Shown here: one piece after another, positions 1-4,894 of the stretch
How positions within the stretch are numbered: the stretch's first letter is position 1
Layout: each line of letters opens with the position of its first letter
From: Roseovarius sp.
GTDB taxonomy: Bacteria; Pseudomonadota; Alphaproteobacteria; Rhodobacterales; Rhodobacteraceae
Length of the DNA stretch: 5,061 nucleotides
Direction: 5' to 3'
Assembly: GCA_023260815.1 (NCBI GenBank)
Contig: JALQUE010000137.1
Span: 1-5,061, forward strand
The notes under the pieces: model-generated
The model's database searches: none
Seen by the model: only the letters and a program-made list of their open reading frames with translations
What the model was told of the DNA's origin: nothing
Made by a program: the position numbers and the translations under genes

Positions 1-602
1 TCGATGCGCTGCCGATCCGGCAGCTGCAGCGCGAGGGCGCAATGTGGCGCGAACGCTGTGTCGGGGTGCAGGGGGATGCGCTGGCGCTTGGGCTGAGCGC
101 GCCCAAGCCGGTGGCGGCGCTGGCGCATCGGCAAGACGACACGCGCGATGGCGATATCGTCGAGATTTGCGCCGGCGCGCAGGCCATGGCGGGGGCGATC
201 GGCGCGCGAATCGGCGCACAGGGCGGGGCGGCCTTGATCGTGGATTATGGCGACTGGCGGTCCCTGGGCGACACGTTTCAGGCGGTGGCGAGGCATCAAA
301 CCGCCGATCCGTTGGCCGATCCCGGCGAGGCGGATCTGACCGCGCATGTGGATTTCGAGGCCCTGGCACAGGCCGCGACCCCGGCGGCGCATACACGGCT
401 GACGCCGCAAGGGGTTTTTCTGGAACGGCTGGGCATCACCGCGCGGGCGCAAACGCTGGCGCAAGGGCTGGAGGGCGCGGCGCTGGAGGCGCATGTCGCG
501 GCACATCGGCGCTTGACCCATCCCACGGAAATGGGGACGGTCTTTAAAGTGCTTGGGCTTTTCCCCGAAACAGCGGCGCCGCCGCCCGGACTTGAGACAT
601 GA
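1..602 (+). CDS. MidA/NDUFAF7-type class I SAM-dependent methyltransferase, 5'-truncated by the window
   Basis: The reading frame is open from base 3, so the gene begins upstream of the window; 199 codons and the stop are visible. The family (MidA in Dictyostelium, NDUFAF7 in humans) has a Rossmann-type methyltransferase fold. The eukaryotic member methylates an arginine of the complex I subunit NDUFS2; the bacterial substrate is less certain. Family signatures are visible: DALPIRQ at the start, the LIVDYG strand (bases about 234-251), a block reading ADPLADPGEADLTAHVDFE (bases about 303-359), and PTEMGTVFKVL near the C-terminus (bases about 519-551). Full-length members have roughly 350 residues, so about 150 N-terminal residues, including the SAM-binding glycine loop, are missing here. 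Its stop overlaps the start of pgeF by four bases (ATGA), indicating translational coupling. From remembered Rhodobacteraceae gene order, lgt (prolipoprotein diacylglyceryl transferase) is the expected upstream neighbour. Family assignment is strong; the biological substrate is inference. Confidence 0.9.
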   Translation, partial: DALPIRQLQREGAMWRERCVGVQGDALALGLSAPKPVAALAHRQDDTRDGDIVEICAGAQAMAGAIGARIGAQGGAALIVDYGDWRSLGDTFQAVARHQTADPLADPGEADLTAHVDFEALAQAATPAAHTRLTPQGVFLERLGITARAQTLAQGLEGAALEAHVAAHRRLTHPTEMGTVFKVLGLFPETAAPPPGLET

Positions 603-1354
603 CGCTGGACATCATCACCGCCGACAGCCTGTCGCCCTATCGTCACGGGTTCTTCACCCGACGCGGGGGCGCGTCATCGGGGGTGTTCTGGGGGCTGAAC
701 TGCGGGCCGGGATCGTCGGACCAGTCCGAGATCGTGAGCATCAACCGCACGCGGGTGGCCACGGCGATGGACGTGGCGCCCGATCATCTGGTGACGCTGC
801 ATCAGGTGCATTCGGCGGATGTGGTGCCGATCACCGGGCCAGTGACCGAGCGCCCGCGCGCCGATGCGCTGGTGAGCGCCACGCCGGGTGTGGCGCTGGC
901 GGTCCTGACCGCCGATTGCCAGCCGGTGCTGTTCGCCGACGCGACCGCAGGTGTGGTGGGGGCGGCCCATGCGGGCTGGCGCGGCGCGCTGGACGGCGTG
1001 CTCGAGGCCACCGTCGATGCGATGGAGGGGCTGGGCGCCAAGCGCGGCGCGATCCGGGCTGTCATCGGGCCGTCGATCAGCCAGCGGGCCTATGAGGTCG
1101 GGCCGGAGCTGCTTGAGGATTTCATGGCCGACGACGCAGGCAATGCCCGCTTTTTCGCCAATGGCGAGGGCGACAGGTATCTGTTCGATCTGCCGGGTTT
1201 TGGCCTGCACAGGCTGCGACAGGCGGGGGTCGGGCAGTGCGAATGGACCCGGCATTGCACCTATTCGGACCCCGAGCGATTCTTTTCCTATCGCCGCGCC
1301 ACCCATGCCGGCGAGGCGGATTACGGGCGGCTGATCTCGGTCATTCGGATCTGA
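599..1354 (+). CDS. pgeF: Peptidoglycan editing factor PgeF (YfiH/YlmD, multicopper polyphenol oxidase-like family)
   Basis: The protein has 251 residues, typical for the family, and is full length. The metal/active-site motifs are all present: HQVHS with His68 and His71, TADCQPV with Cys107, and AHAGWRG with His124. Downstream come GPSISQRAYEVG (about residues 157-168) and the C-terminal FFSYRR block (228-233). In E. coli, YfiH acts in the cytoplasm to remove L-Ser wrongly placed at position 1 of the peptidoglycan stem peptide. Relatives including human LACC1 have reported purine nucleoside phosphorylase and adenosine deaminase activities, so old 'polyphenol oxidase' names should be treated with caution. 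The start at 599 overlaps the preceding stop and the protein aligns from its first residues with the RHGFFTRRGGAS block common in the family. It is the last gene of a + strand operon with the methyltransferase. No clear intrinsic terminator follows it. Confidence 0.95.
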   Translation: MTLDIITADSLSPYRHGFFTRRGGASSGVFWGLNCGPGSSDQSEIVSINRTRVATAMDVAPDHLVTLHQVHSADVVPITGPVTERPRADALVSATPGVALAVLTADCQPVLFADATAGVVGAAHAGWRGALDGVLEATVDAMEGLGAKRGAIRAVIGPSISQRAYEVGPELLEDFMADDAGNARFFANGEGDRYLFDLPGFGLHRLRQAGVGQCEWTRHCTYSDPERFFSYRRATHAGEADYGRLISVIRI

Positions 1355-1622
1355 GATTGGGGCGGATCCGGGGCGGCCACGTCCACAGGATTGCCAGAAT
1401 TCGGGTCAGAATGCGCTAGGACCGCGCAGCGCGACCCAGATCAAATACTTGTCATAAAACGGTTTTTTAAAAAACCCGGCGACTTTCACAATTTCTCAGG
1501 GAAATCGGCAAAAAAATTGCAGGGAATGACGGTGCGGTCAAATCGCGGCCCTAAACGACGGGCATAGTCATCACAAGCGCGGATGATCCGCAAACCTGTG
1601 ACACGAGTATGAGGACAAGCAG
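1355..1622. other. Intergenic region between pgeF and the small basic ORF, with an AT-rich island
   Basis: I see no protein-coding gene or tRNA in this 268-bp stretch. An interrupted stem (GGGTC at 1403-1407 pairing with GACCC at 1433-1437, with GCGC/GCGC inside) lies soon after pgeF but lacks a T-tract, so it is at most a weak terminator. Bases 1441-1520 fall to about 35% GC by hand count, against up to 80% in the pgeF coding sequence, and include a 16-bp palindrome and runs of A. A small operator-like dyad, GCGGAT-g-ATCCGC, lies at 1579-1591, about 30 bp before the next start codon. I could not pick a convincing -35/-10 pair. Confidence 0.6.
1461..1476. repeat. Perfect 16-bp palindrome GGTTTTTTAAAAAACC in an AT-rich island
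   Basis: The sequence GGTTTTTTAAAAAACC equals its own reverse complement. It sits about 105 bp after pgeF and about 145 bp before the small basic ORF. T6A6 tracts alter DNA bending and groove width and are often used as regulator or UP-element sites. A cruciform or a weak bidirectional terminator is also possible, although the stem would be almost all A-U. The function is inference. Confidence 0.6.
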
Positions 1623-1730
1623 ATGAAAAAGCGTTGGATGAAATCCGTGATCGAAACGAGCCAGCAGCAGTTGCCGGCCCTTCCCTATGCCCGCACGGCC
1701 CGCCGTGCCGCCAAGGCACGGGCCGCGTAA
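1623..1730 (+). CDS. Small basic protein, 35 residues, unknown function
   Basis: The ORF starts MKKRWMKSVIE and ends RRAAKARAA before TAA. It has four Lys, five Arg and one Glu, a net charge near +8, with Trp5 and a Pro-containing middle (LPALPYARTARR, residues 17-28). No signal peptide or membrane segment is visible. A GAGGA ribosome binding site at 1611-1615 stands 7 bases before the ATG, which is the main support for translation. I recall similar short ORFs (a K/R-rich WMKSVI start followed by an LP..RG/T-ARR block) from other Rhodobacteraceae genomes, but this is from memory and unchecked. Its basic character would fit nucleic-acid or ribosome binding, which is speculation. It is about 300 bp upstream of the Hint gene with repeats between them, so it is probably monocistronic. 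It is too short for many gene callers and may be left out of standard annotations. Confidence 0.6.
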   Translation: MKKRWMKSVIETSQQQLPALPYARTARRAAKARAA

Positions 1731-1820
1731 CATCGACCGGACAGCGTCGCGCGCTGCGCGCGGCGCTGCGATCGCGCATGGCTGCGGGACGCATCGTCCG
1801 GGCCGGTTGGCGAGACACTA

Positions 1821-1850
1821 CGGTGAAACACGGTAAAACACGGCGAAACA
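1821..1850 (+). repeat. Three tandem 10-bp repeats, consensus CGGYRAAACA
   Basis: The units are CGGTGAAACA (1821-1830), CGGTAAAACA (1831-1840) and CGGCGAAACA (1841-1850), differing at only two positions. A shortened fourth copy, CGGAAACA, occurs at 1883-1890. The period of one DNA helical turn puts each unit on the same face of the helix, as expected for cooperative protein binding. I do not recognise the motif as a known regulator box. It lies about 180 bp upstream of the Hint gene. Confidence 0.75.
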
Positions 1851-1954
1851 ATACCCGGCCTGGCACGCGATTGCAGAGACAGCGGAAACACCGCGCGGGT
1901 TTATTTGACTCGAATCAGGCGGATCAGTGATGCTGCCACCTTGTGATTTGAGTG

Positions 1955-1981
1955 AACGACATTTGAAGTCCTTCTGTCGTT
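1955..1981 (+). promoter_or_regulatory. 27-nt dyad (hairpin or operator) upstream of the Hint gene
   Basis: AACGACA (1955-1961) is the exact reverse complement of TGTCGTT (1975-1981), and the inner segment holds GAAG (1965-1968) and CTTC (1971-1974). Only the TTT at 1962-1964 breaks the symmetry. In RNA this would form a 7-bp stem with a 3-nt bulge and a short inner stem. In DNA it would suit a dimeric regulator. It lies 47 bp before the ATG at 2029, so it may be an operator or part of the 5' leader. There is no T-tract, so it is not an intrinsic terminator. Confidence 0.5.
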
Positions 1982-2028
1982 GTCGGTGGGGGCCGGCGCG
2001 GTTGTGACAAGCCTGAAGGTGACACAGC

Positions 2029-2835
2029 ATGACGATCCCCTATTCGGCCGCCACGCTTGGGCCGCCCAGACGCCCCGAAGATGCCCCCACGACACGCGCG
2101 ACTGCGCCGCGAGAGGCGCTTGCCCCCGGCACGGCGCGCAAGCCAAGGATGCTGCGCAAGTACCGGATCATGGCGATGCGCAACGACGGGACGATCCAGG
2201 ACGCCGAGAATATCGGCCCGGCCACCCCGATTTTTGAAAGCGCGTTCTCGGCCTTTGCACGCGGCACTTTGATCCGCACGCGCCACGGCCCCGCGGCGAT
2301 CGAGGATCTGCTGCCCGGCTGCGATGTCTGGACCGCCGAGCACGGTCTTCAGAGTGTTGTTTGGATCGGGTCCATGACGCTGGTGCCCAAGGTGGACGGA
2401 CGGGCCGCGCAGGACTGTCGGATGACCCGGATCATGCCGGACGCCTTTGGCATGGAGCGCCCGATGACCAATCTGATGGCCGGACCCGGCGCGCGGTTGC
2501 TGTCGCGCCCGGCCAATCTGCGTGACAGTTTCGGCGGCGAAAAGGTGCTCAGCCCGGTGCGCGATCTGGCGGATGGGGTCAACGTGGTCGAGATCACGCC
2601 ACCCAGCGCGATCACGGTCTATCACCTGTGCCTGCGCCAGCATGCCACGATCACCGCCGGCGGGCTGGAGTTCGAGACGTTCCACCCCGGCGCCGGGTTC
2701 GAGCGTCAGATGGGCGCGCAGATGCTGGACCTGTTCCTGTCGTTCTTTCCGCATATCCGCACGCCGGGGGATTTCGGCGCGCTGGCGCATCTGCGACTGC
2801 CGTTCAGCAGCGGCGGCCAGATCGACGCCGCCTGA
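2029..2835 (+). CDS. Hint (Hedgehog/intein) domain protein lacking the catalytic Cys
   Basis: This 268-residue protein has a Pro/Ala/Arg-rich N-terminus (residues 1-45), a linker, and a Hint-type domain from about residue 66 to 222. Recognisable blocks are FARGTLIRT (76-84), AIEDLLPGCDV (90-100), VWIGS (111-115) and YHLCLRQHATITAGGLEFETFHPG (198-221), matching the Hint_2 style of Rhodobacteraceae. In autoprocessing Hint domains a Cys (sometimes Ser) directly precedes the FxxGT block; here it is Ala75. The usual SPxHR block appears to be GPGARLL (152-158), with Ala in place of His. Self-splicing or autocleavage is therefore unlikely, although the distal His205 is kept. I recall other roseobacter proteins with the same SAFARGTLI sequence, so this looks like a non-catalytic subfamily rather than a fresh mutation. 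No signal peptide or membrane segment is seen. A GAAGGTG ribosome binding site (2015-2021) supports the start. It is converged on by the Lrp gene 43 bp downstream. Function unknown. Confidence 0.88.
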   Translation: MTIPYSAATLGPPRRPEDAPTTRATAPREALAPGTARKPRMLRKYRIMAMRNDGTIQDAENIGPATPIFESAFSAFARGTLIRTRHGPAAIEDLLPGCDVWTAEHGLQSVVWIGSMTLVPKVDGRAAQDCRMTRIMPDAFGMERPMTNLMAGPGARLLSRPANLRDSFGGEKVLSPVRDLADGVNVVEITPPSAITVYHLCLRQHATITAGGLEFETFHPGAGFERQMGAQMLDLFLSFFPHIRTPGDFGALAHLRLPFSSGGQIDAA

Positions 2836-2862
2836 ACGGCGATCAGCCGGCGTGGATCAGGC

Positions 2863-2898
2863 TTGGTTGAGGCTTGGGTCAGGCGCTTTGGTTGAGGC
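2863..2898. repeat. 11-bp direct repeat TTGGTTGAGGC spanning the convergent gene ends
   Basis: TTGGTTGAGGC occurs at 2863-2873 and again at 2888-2898, 25 bp apart. The second copy lies inside the 3' end of the Lrp-family gene. This suggests a small tandem duplication in the 43-bp space between the convergent genes. No intrinsic terminator with a T-tract is visible there for either gene. Confidence 0.5.
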
Positions 2899-3379
2899 GC
2901 GCTTCGAGGATGTCGAAGGGCACGCCCGGCTCGTCCTTGGCGCCCCGGATCACCAGCGACGTCTTGACGCTGGCCACATTGTCGGCGGCAGTCAGTTCTT
3001 CGGTCAGGAAGCGCTGAAAGGTGCTGAGATCGGGGGCCACGCATTTGAGAATGAAATCCACCTCGCCATTGAGCATGTGACACTCGCGCACCAGCGGCCA
3101 GTTGCGGCAGCGGGTCTCGAAGGCGCTGAGATCGGCCTCGGCCTGACTTTGCAGACCGACCATGGCGAAAACCTGCACCTCGAAGCCCAATTCGCGCGGA
3201 TCCACATCGGCGTGATAGCCGCGGATATAGCCCTGTTCCTCGAGCGTGCGCACCCGGCGCAGACAGGGCGGCGCCGAGATTCCGACCCGGCGGGCCAGTT
3301 CCACATTGGTCATCCGTCCATCTGCCTGAAGTTCGGACAGAATCTTGCGATCGATCTCGTCCAGACGCGTTGCGGGCAT
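2879..3379 (-). CDS. Lrp/AsnC family transcriptional regulator
   Basis: The protein has 166 residues, standard for Lrp/AsnC regulators. It opens with LDEIDRKILSELQADGR (6-22), followed by the helix-turn-helix TNVELARRVGISAPPCLRRVRTLEEQGYIRGY (24-55, recognition helix around SAPPCLRRV). The C-terminal RAM effector/oligomerisation domain runs from about residue 66 to 145 and includes the GEVD motif (105-108). The family senses amino acids and forms dimers to octamers that wrap DNA. The start is set at 3379 because this Met begins the conserved N-terminus and GGAG lies 6 bases upstream; 18 further in-frame upstream codons overlap the putative promoter and are not family-like. In E. coli lrp is adjacent to and divergent from trxB. 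Here the same orientation holds, but the VWA gene intervenes. The exact ligand and regulon cannot be read from sequence; autoregulation is common in the family. Confidence 0.93.
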   Translation of the reverse strand: MPATRLDEIDRKILSELQADGRMTNVELARRVGISAPPCLRRVRTLEEQGYIRGYHADVDPRELGFEVQVFAMVGLQSQAEADLSAFETRCRNWPLVRECHMLNGEVDFILKCVAPDLSTFQRFLTEELTAADNVASVKTSLVIRGAKDEPGVPFDILEARLNQSA

Positions 3380-3409
3380 GATTCGCTCCAATGATTTGAA
3401 TTGGGGAAA

Positions 3410-3437
3410 GTTATAACGACACCGCAGGTACACGCAA
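3410..3437 (-). promoter_or_regulatory. Putative sigma-70-type promoter of the Lrp/AsnC gene
   Basis: On the - strand, TTGCGT (3437-3432) and TATAAC (3415-3410) are separated by 16 bp and resemble -35 and -10 boxes. Transcription would begin near 3403, leaving a leader of about 25 nt with GGAG before the ATG. Just upstream are two similar sites, CGCAATATT (3434-3442) and CGCAATTTT (3454-3462), 20 bp apart, which could be autoregulatory Lrp contacts. The promoter is inferred by consensus only. Confidence 0.45.
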
Positions 3438-3648
3438 TATTATTTCAATGACTCGCAATTTTGTTAGGGCAAGTGCATTTTCAGGGCGCTCAAGCGGGAC
3501 AGAATGACTGTCTTTCCGGGCCATTGACCCCGGAGAAAGGACAATTCAGGCAGGTTTGTGTTCACGAGATGGTCAAAAAGTGGTAGTCTCATACCGTTCG
3601 AAAGATGGTGAATCCGTGTTTTGCGTAGTGAGTGCCGTCGTCCCGAGC

Positions 3649-3682
3649 CTGTTTCCCGTGCCTTGGTTTCCTGTTCCCCGTG
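3649..3682 (+). repeat. Pair of 12-bp direct repeats upstream of the VWA gene
   Basis: CTGTTTCCCGTG (3649-3660) and CTGTTCCCCGTG (3671-3682) differ at one base and start 22 bp apart, about two helical turns. They lie about 80-110 bp before the VWA start codon, where activator or repressor sites are usual. No known regulator consensus is recognised. Confidence 0.5.
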
Positions 3683-3701
3683 ACGTCGGCTGTCTCTGCT
3701 T

Positions 3702-3714
3702 TTGACGCGGTCAA
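3702..3714. promoter_or_regulatory. Operator-like dyad TTGAC-GCG-GTCAA
   Basis: The 5-3-5 inverted repeat TTGACGCGGTCAA is perfect in its arms and sits 45 bp before the VWA start codon. It resembles an FNR/CRP-type site in its TTGA...TCAA ends but has a 3-bp rather than 4-bp gap and C/G instead of T/A inside, so I do not assign it to FNR. It could be an operator for another dimeric regulator, or the TTGACG could be a -35 box. Confidence 0.4.
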
Positions 3715-3759
3715 TTATGGGCCGTTGCGGCCCCGAATATATTTGAAAAGGGGGAAACC

Positions 3760-4662
3760 ATGTTGAAACATTTTATAGGTGCAGGGCTTGTCGCTGCGGG
3801 CGCGTTGATGTTTGCGCCGGATGCACAGGCCACGACGACGACGACAAACACGATATCGAATGTCGTGTTCCTCGTTGATGAATCCGGGTCGATGAGCGGA
3901 GACCAGGCTTTTCTCGAGAATACGGTAATCGACCAACTGGATGCCGGGCTTTTGGCGGAAGGTGTCACGGACCGCAGCTATGCGGTGATTGGATTCGGAG
4001 GCAATGTGGGAGGGATCAATGATGACCCACGTCTTGTCGGATCAGGGCTGACCGACGCGTCAACGGCGAAGACCAATCTCGGTAGCTTGACGACATCGGG
4101 TGGTTTCGAAGATGGCTATGCGGCGATCGATTTCGCTTTGAACAAGCTGCAATTCACCGCTGGTGCAGCGATCAATTTCATCTTGGTGACAGATGAAGAT
4201 CGCGACATCACCCAGTCGCTCGGCCTCAGCTATGACTCGATCAGAAACGCTCTGGTCTCCCAGAAGATTTTGCTGAACGCCATTGTCGATGCCAGTTTCT
4301 CATCGGATTCAGGAAGCGCAGTTCTTGGCATCGACGACTCCGGAACCGCTTTCCTTGACGCCGCCTTGGCGACCTACACGACAGATACCGGCGGCACAGC
4401 TGTGTCAGGTGACGGAAGCACACTTGCCGATTACGTGAAGCTTGCGCTCGAAACTGGTGGCGCGGCTTGGGACATCAACAAGCTGCGGTCGACGACGGGG
4501 ACGGTTGCGGATTCCTTTGCAACCGCATTCATTGACATCAAAGTCCAGGAAATCACCACCCAGCCACCCTCGGGCCAGATCCCGCTGCCGGCCGGTGGCT
4601 GGCTGTTGCTGACCGGTCTGGGCGGGCTGGCGGCGCTGCGCCGCAAGCGCCGGGCGGCCTGA
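3760..4662 (+). CDS. Secreted von Willebrand factor A domain protein with VPLPA-CTERM sorting signal
   Basis: This 300-residue protein starts with a signal peptide (Lys3, hydrophobic segment to about 18, AQA at 22-24 before the likely cleavage). A run of five Thr (25-29) follows. The VWA domain begins with VVFLVDESGSMSG, giving the MIDAS metal site Asp40-x-Ser42-x-Ser44. A probable Thr ligand is at 111/112 (LTTSGGFEDGY) and Asp145 is in FILVTDEDRD. VWA domains usually bind protein partners through a divalent cation. The C-terminus is IPLPAGG (274-280), a hydrophobic segment (281-292) and RRKRR (294-298), the tripartite VPLPA variant of PEP-CTERM signals. Such signals are processed in the inner membrane by a dedicated exosortase (XrtD type), not seen here. 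The mature protein is predicted to be exported or surface/matrix associated. AAAAGGGGG precedes the start and a strong terminator follows, so it is monocistronic. Base composition is low in the body (45-53% in sampled 60-base lines) but above 70% in the sorting tail. The domain calls are firm; the role is unknown. Confidence 0.92.
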   Translation: MLKHFIGAGLVAAGALMFAPDAQATTTTTNTISNVVFLVDESGSMSGDQAFLENTVIDQLDAGLLAEGVTDRSYAVIGFGGNVGGINDDPRLVGSGLTDASTAKTNLGSLTTSGGFEDGYAAIDFALNKLQFTAGAAINFILVTDEDRDITQSLGLSYDSIRNALVSQKILLNAIVDASFSSDSGSAVLGIDDSGTAFLDAALATYTTDTGGTAVSGDGSTLADYVKLALETGGAAWDINKLRSTTGTVADSFATAFIDIKVQEITTQPPSGQIPLPAGGWLLLTGLGGLAALRRKRRAA

Positions 4663-4688
4663 CGGCCCCGCCGACGCCTTATCACGCC

Positions 4689-4723
4689 AAAGGGCCCGCC
4701 GCCTCGTCGCGCGGGCCCTTTTT
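4689..4723 (+). terminator. Strong rho-independent terminator after the VWA gene
   Basis: AAAGGGCCCGC (4689-4699) pairs fully with GCGGGCCCTTT (4711-4721), an 11-bp stem with an 11-nt loop, ending in a T-run (4719-4723). It starts 26 bp after the VWA stop codon. The A-rich left side gives it only a short tract on the opposite strand, so it mainly serves + strand transcription. It separates VWA transcription from trxB. Confidence 0.9.
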
Positions 4724-4779
4724 ATGTGCGCCCTGTTGCGTGTGGCGTGCGCTTTCGCGCCGCGCGGCAGGAGGACTCT

Positions 4780-4815
4780 GCGGGTGCGACAGCAGGTGCG
4801 ATTGCGGGTGCGACG
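4780..4815 (+). repeat. Three tandem 12-bp repeats upstream of trxB
   Basis: The units are GCGGGTGCGACA (4780-4791), GCAGGTGCGATT (4792-4803) and GCGGGTGCGACG (4804-4815). They differ at a few positions. Being a multiple of three, they would read as VRQQ/VRLR/VRRA-type units if translated in the trxB frame, which stays open here. Whether they are a regulatory array or simple slippage is unknown. Confidence 0.7.
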
Positions 4816-4820
4816 CGCCG

Positions 4821-4835
4821 CCCCGTCGAACGGGG
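4821..4835 (+). other. Short GC-rich hairpin CCCCGT-cga-ACGGGG before trxB
   Basis: CCCCGT (4821-4826) and ACGGGG (4830-4835) form a 6-bp stem with a 3-nt loop, followed by TTTC. The T-run is too short for a confident terminator. It abuts the putative -35 box of trxB and may instead be a regulator site. Confidence 0.4.
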
Positions 4836-4864
4836 TTTCACCCGGTCGCAGACAGGGCTATATC
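4836..4864 (+). promoter_or_regulatory. Putative sigma-70-type promoter of trxB
   Basis: TTTCAC (4836-4841) and TATATC (4859-4864) are spaced by 17 bp and match the -35/-10 pattern moderately well. Initiation near 4871 would leave a leader of about 24 nt with the GGAGAG ribosome binding site (4884-4889). The strong terminator upstream means trxB needs its own promoter, which supports the call. Confidence 0.4.
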
Positions 4865-4894
4865 CGGCCTGACCCGACCACACGGAGAGCCCAG

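Larger units (their letters stand above)
1731..2028. other. Intergenic region between the small ORF and the Hint gene, repeat-rich
   Basis: No convincing gene lies in this 298-bp stretch; open frames on either strand look like low-complexity Arg/Ala shadows. It holds a GC-rich dyad (CGCGCGC-t-GCGCGCG, 1748-1762), a short hairpin (GGACG-cat-CGTCC, 1787-1799), a 3 x 10-bp tandem repeat at 1821-1850, and a 27-nt dyad at 1955-1981. The motif ATTTGA occurs three times on the + strand (1903, 1946, 1961). A TTGACT at 1905-1910 could be a -35 box, but no good -10 lies 16-18 bp downstream. Confidence 0.55.
3438..3759. other. Intergenic region between the Lrp gene and the VWA gene, lower GC
   Basis: No coding gene is supported in this stretch. 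Bases 3541-3600 are 45% GC by hand count, well below the flanking core genes. It contains an imperfect hairpin at 3512-3539 (two bulges, no T-tract), a 12-bp near-repeat at 3649-3682, a TTGAC/GTCAA dyad at 3702-3714, and a small hairpin GGGCC-gttgc-GGCCC at 3719-3733. The ribosome binding site of the next gene is AAAAGGGGG at 3746-3754. I found no -10 box well spaced from the TTGACG at 3702. Confidence 0.55.

Noticed and set aside
1486..1866. Open frame of 126 codons on the - strand over the small ORF region
   Set aside because: The translation is Arg/Pro/Ala-rich without any recognisable motif, overlaps the better supported + strand small ORF and its ribosome binding site, and runs through the tandem repeats.
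1924..2790. Long - strand open frame opposite the Hint gene (288 codons)
   Set aside because: High-GC genomes commonly leave the complementary strand open. The + strand product has clear Hint blocks and a ribosome binding site, while the - strand product has no family features.
2522..3394. Open frame of 290 codons on the + strand across the Hint 3' end and the Lrp gene
   Set aside because: It spans two genes of different frame and strand and its translation lacks domain motifs; the Lrp/AsnC product on the - strand is unambiguous.
3380..3433. 18-codon N-terminal extension of the Lrp-family gene
   Set aside because: It lies over the putative -10 box, is not family-like, and the internal Met at 3379 has a proper GGAG site and matches the usual start of the family.
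3512..3539. Hairpin between the Lrp and VWA genes as a terminator
   Set aside because: The stem needs two bulges and there is no T-tract after it; nothing transcribed on the + strand lies just upstream to need terminating.
3702..3714. FNR/FnrL box
   Set aside because: The consensus TTGAT-N4-ATCAA requires a 4-bp gap and T/A at the inner positions. Here the gap is 3 bp and the inner bases are C/G.
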